The translations under genes and the position numbers were made by a program. A stretch of 64,000 nt of DNA from Pseudomonas protegens (GTDB taxonomy: Bacteria > Pseudomonadota > Gammaproteobacteria > Pseudomonadales > Pseudomonadaceae): assembly GCF_013407925.2 (NCBI RefSeq), contig NZ_CP060201.1:6371001-6435000 (forward strand). The letters are read 5' to 3'. This document shows positions 63,504 to 64,000 of the stretch, piece by piece. The notes beneath the pieces were generated by a model. The model did not search any database, had not been told where the DNA came from, and saw nothing but the letters and a program-made list of their open reading frames with translations. Numbering within the stretch: position 1 is the first letter of the stretch; each line of letters starts with the position of its first letter.

Positions 63504-64000
63504 GTGAATCCTGAACTCGACCTGTCCCTGGGGCTGCCGGCCCGCACCCGCGAACGGGGTGCCTACGGTGTATTGGCGGCGGTGTGCCTAGCGGCGCTGA
63601 TGCTGCCCCTGACCTTTGTCGGCGTGGCCGTGGCGACCCCGGCCATCGCCCGCGAGCTGGGGGGCAGCCCGCTGGCCCTGAGCTGGACCACCAATGCCTT
63701 CATGCTGGCCTTTGGTAGTGTGCTGATGGCGGCCGGCACCCTGGCCGACGAGTACGGTCGCAAGCGCCTGTTCAGCCTGGGGGTGGCGCTGTTCGGCCTG
63801 AGTTCCCTGGCCCTGGTGTTCGTGCCGTCGCTGCTGTGGCTCAACCTGCTGCGCGGGGTCCAGGGCCTGGCCGGCGCTGCGGCCCTGGCCGGTGGTTCGG
63901 CGGCCCTGGCCCAGGCCTTCGACGGCCCGACGCGGACTCGGGCCTTCAGCTTGCTGGGCACCACCTTTGGCGTCGGCCTGGCCTTTGGCCCGATCCTCGC
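63504..64000 (+). CDS. MFS transporter, 3' end beyond the window
   Basis: 165 residues are visible. A cytoplasmic leader is followed by TM1 (YGVLAAVCLAALMLPLTFVG), TM2 with WTTNAFMLAFGSVLMAAGTL, the loop signature ADEYGRKRLFSLG between TM2 and TM3, and TM3-TM5. This fits drug:H+ antiporters (DHA1/DHA2). The start is GTG with GAGG upstream. It is divergent from the LysR gene and could be regulated by it. The substrate is unknown. Confidence 0.85.
   Translation, partial: MNPELDLSLGLPARTRERGAYGVLAAVCLAALMLPLTFVGVAVATPAIARELGGSPLALSWTTNAFMLAFGSVLMAAGTLADEYGRKRLFSLGVALFGLSSLALVFVPSLLWLNLLRGVQGLAGAAALAGGSAALAQAFDGPTRTRAFSLLGTTFGVGLAFGPIL

Overview
The window is about 64 kb of GC-rich chromosomal DNA from a Pseudomonas, most likely of the fluorescens/protegens/chlororaphis group. 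The assignment rests on the MuxABC-OpmB pump, a MucR-like MHYT-GGDEF-EAL protein, CcoG, a PvdQ-type acylase beside an FpvR-like anti-sigma factor, DpkA, Pseudomonas-style REP pairs and the GlgE/TreS/TreYZ alpha-glucan block. I saw no rRNA, tRNA, CRISPR array, integrase, transposase or prophage gene. Apart from a small type VI secretion remnant it reads as ordinary chromosome.

Layout. 1-4.5 kb: a membrane-anchored protein (cut by the edge) and a J-domain membrane protein, an SRPBCC protein, a DJ-1/PfpI protein and thiol peroxidase. 4.7-13.8 kb: the RND efflux operon muxA-muxB-muxC-opmB, with a repeat inserted exactly between muxB and muxC. 14-17 kb: a c-di-GMP membrane protein and an SDR oxidoreductase. 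17-19.6 kb (minus strand): a polymorphic-toxin N-terminal protein without a recognisable toxin domain, a PoNi-type immunity protein and a small membrane protein, followed by a repeat-rich 0.6 kb gap. 20.2-23.2 kb: a MocR-type regulator and ccoG.

23.4-44.4 kb is the alpha-glucan/trehalose locus in two facing arms. Plus strand: glgE, a treS-maltokinase fusion, glgB. Minus strand: glgA, treZ, malQ, treY, a DUF2934 gene, glgX, then a PIG-L deacetylase and an EEP-family phosphodiesterase. Together the enzymes can interconvert trehalose and branched alpha-glucan: TreS makes maltose from trehalose, the kinase domain makes maltose-1-phosphate, GlgE extends the chain and GlgB branches it. GlgX debranches glucan, MalQ rearranges short chains, and TreY/TreZ release trehalose again. 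GlgA may start chains.

44.8-53.8 kb holds metabolic and stress genes: a 2-hydroxyacid dehydrogenase, a DUF411 metal-binding protein with a YqaA-like membrane protein, an NTF2-like protein, an SRPBCC protein, a chemoreceptor, an unrecognised 177-residue protein, an aldo/keto reductase with a divergent LysR regulator, a 42-residue lipoprotein and a small membrane protein. 53.8-57.8 kb is an iron-related island: a Fur-like winged-helix protein divergent from pvdQ, and an fpvR-like gene facing it. 58-64 kb: dpkA, a DUF883 protein, a small conserved protein, a LysR/nitrilase pair, a GNAT/LysR pair and the start of an MFS transporter cut by the window edge.

The most unusual features are how repeats have entered genes (a repeat forming a 40-codon ORF that links muxB to muxC by ATGA overlaps, REP elements supplying stop codons and a C-terminal tail), the apparently toxin-less effector/immunity pair, an unrecognised protein downstream of a G10 tract, and a loop-less 36 bp perfect palindrome. 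All family calls come from reading the sequence; no database search was run.
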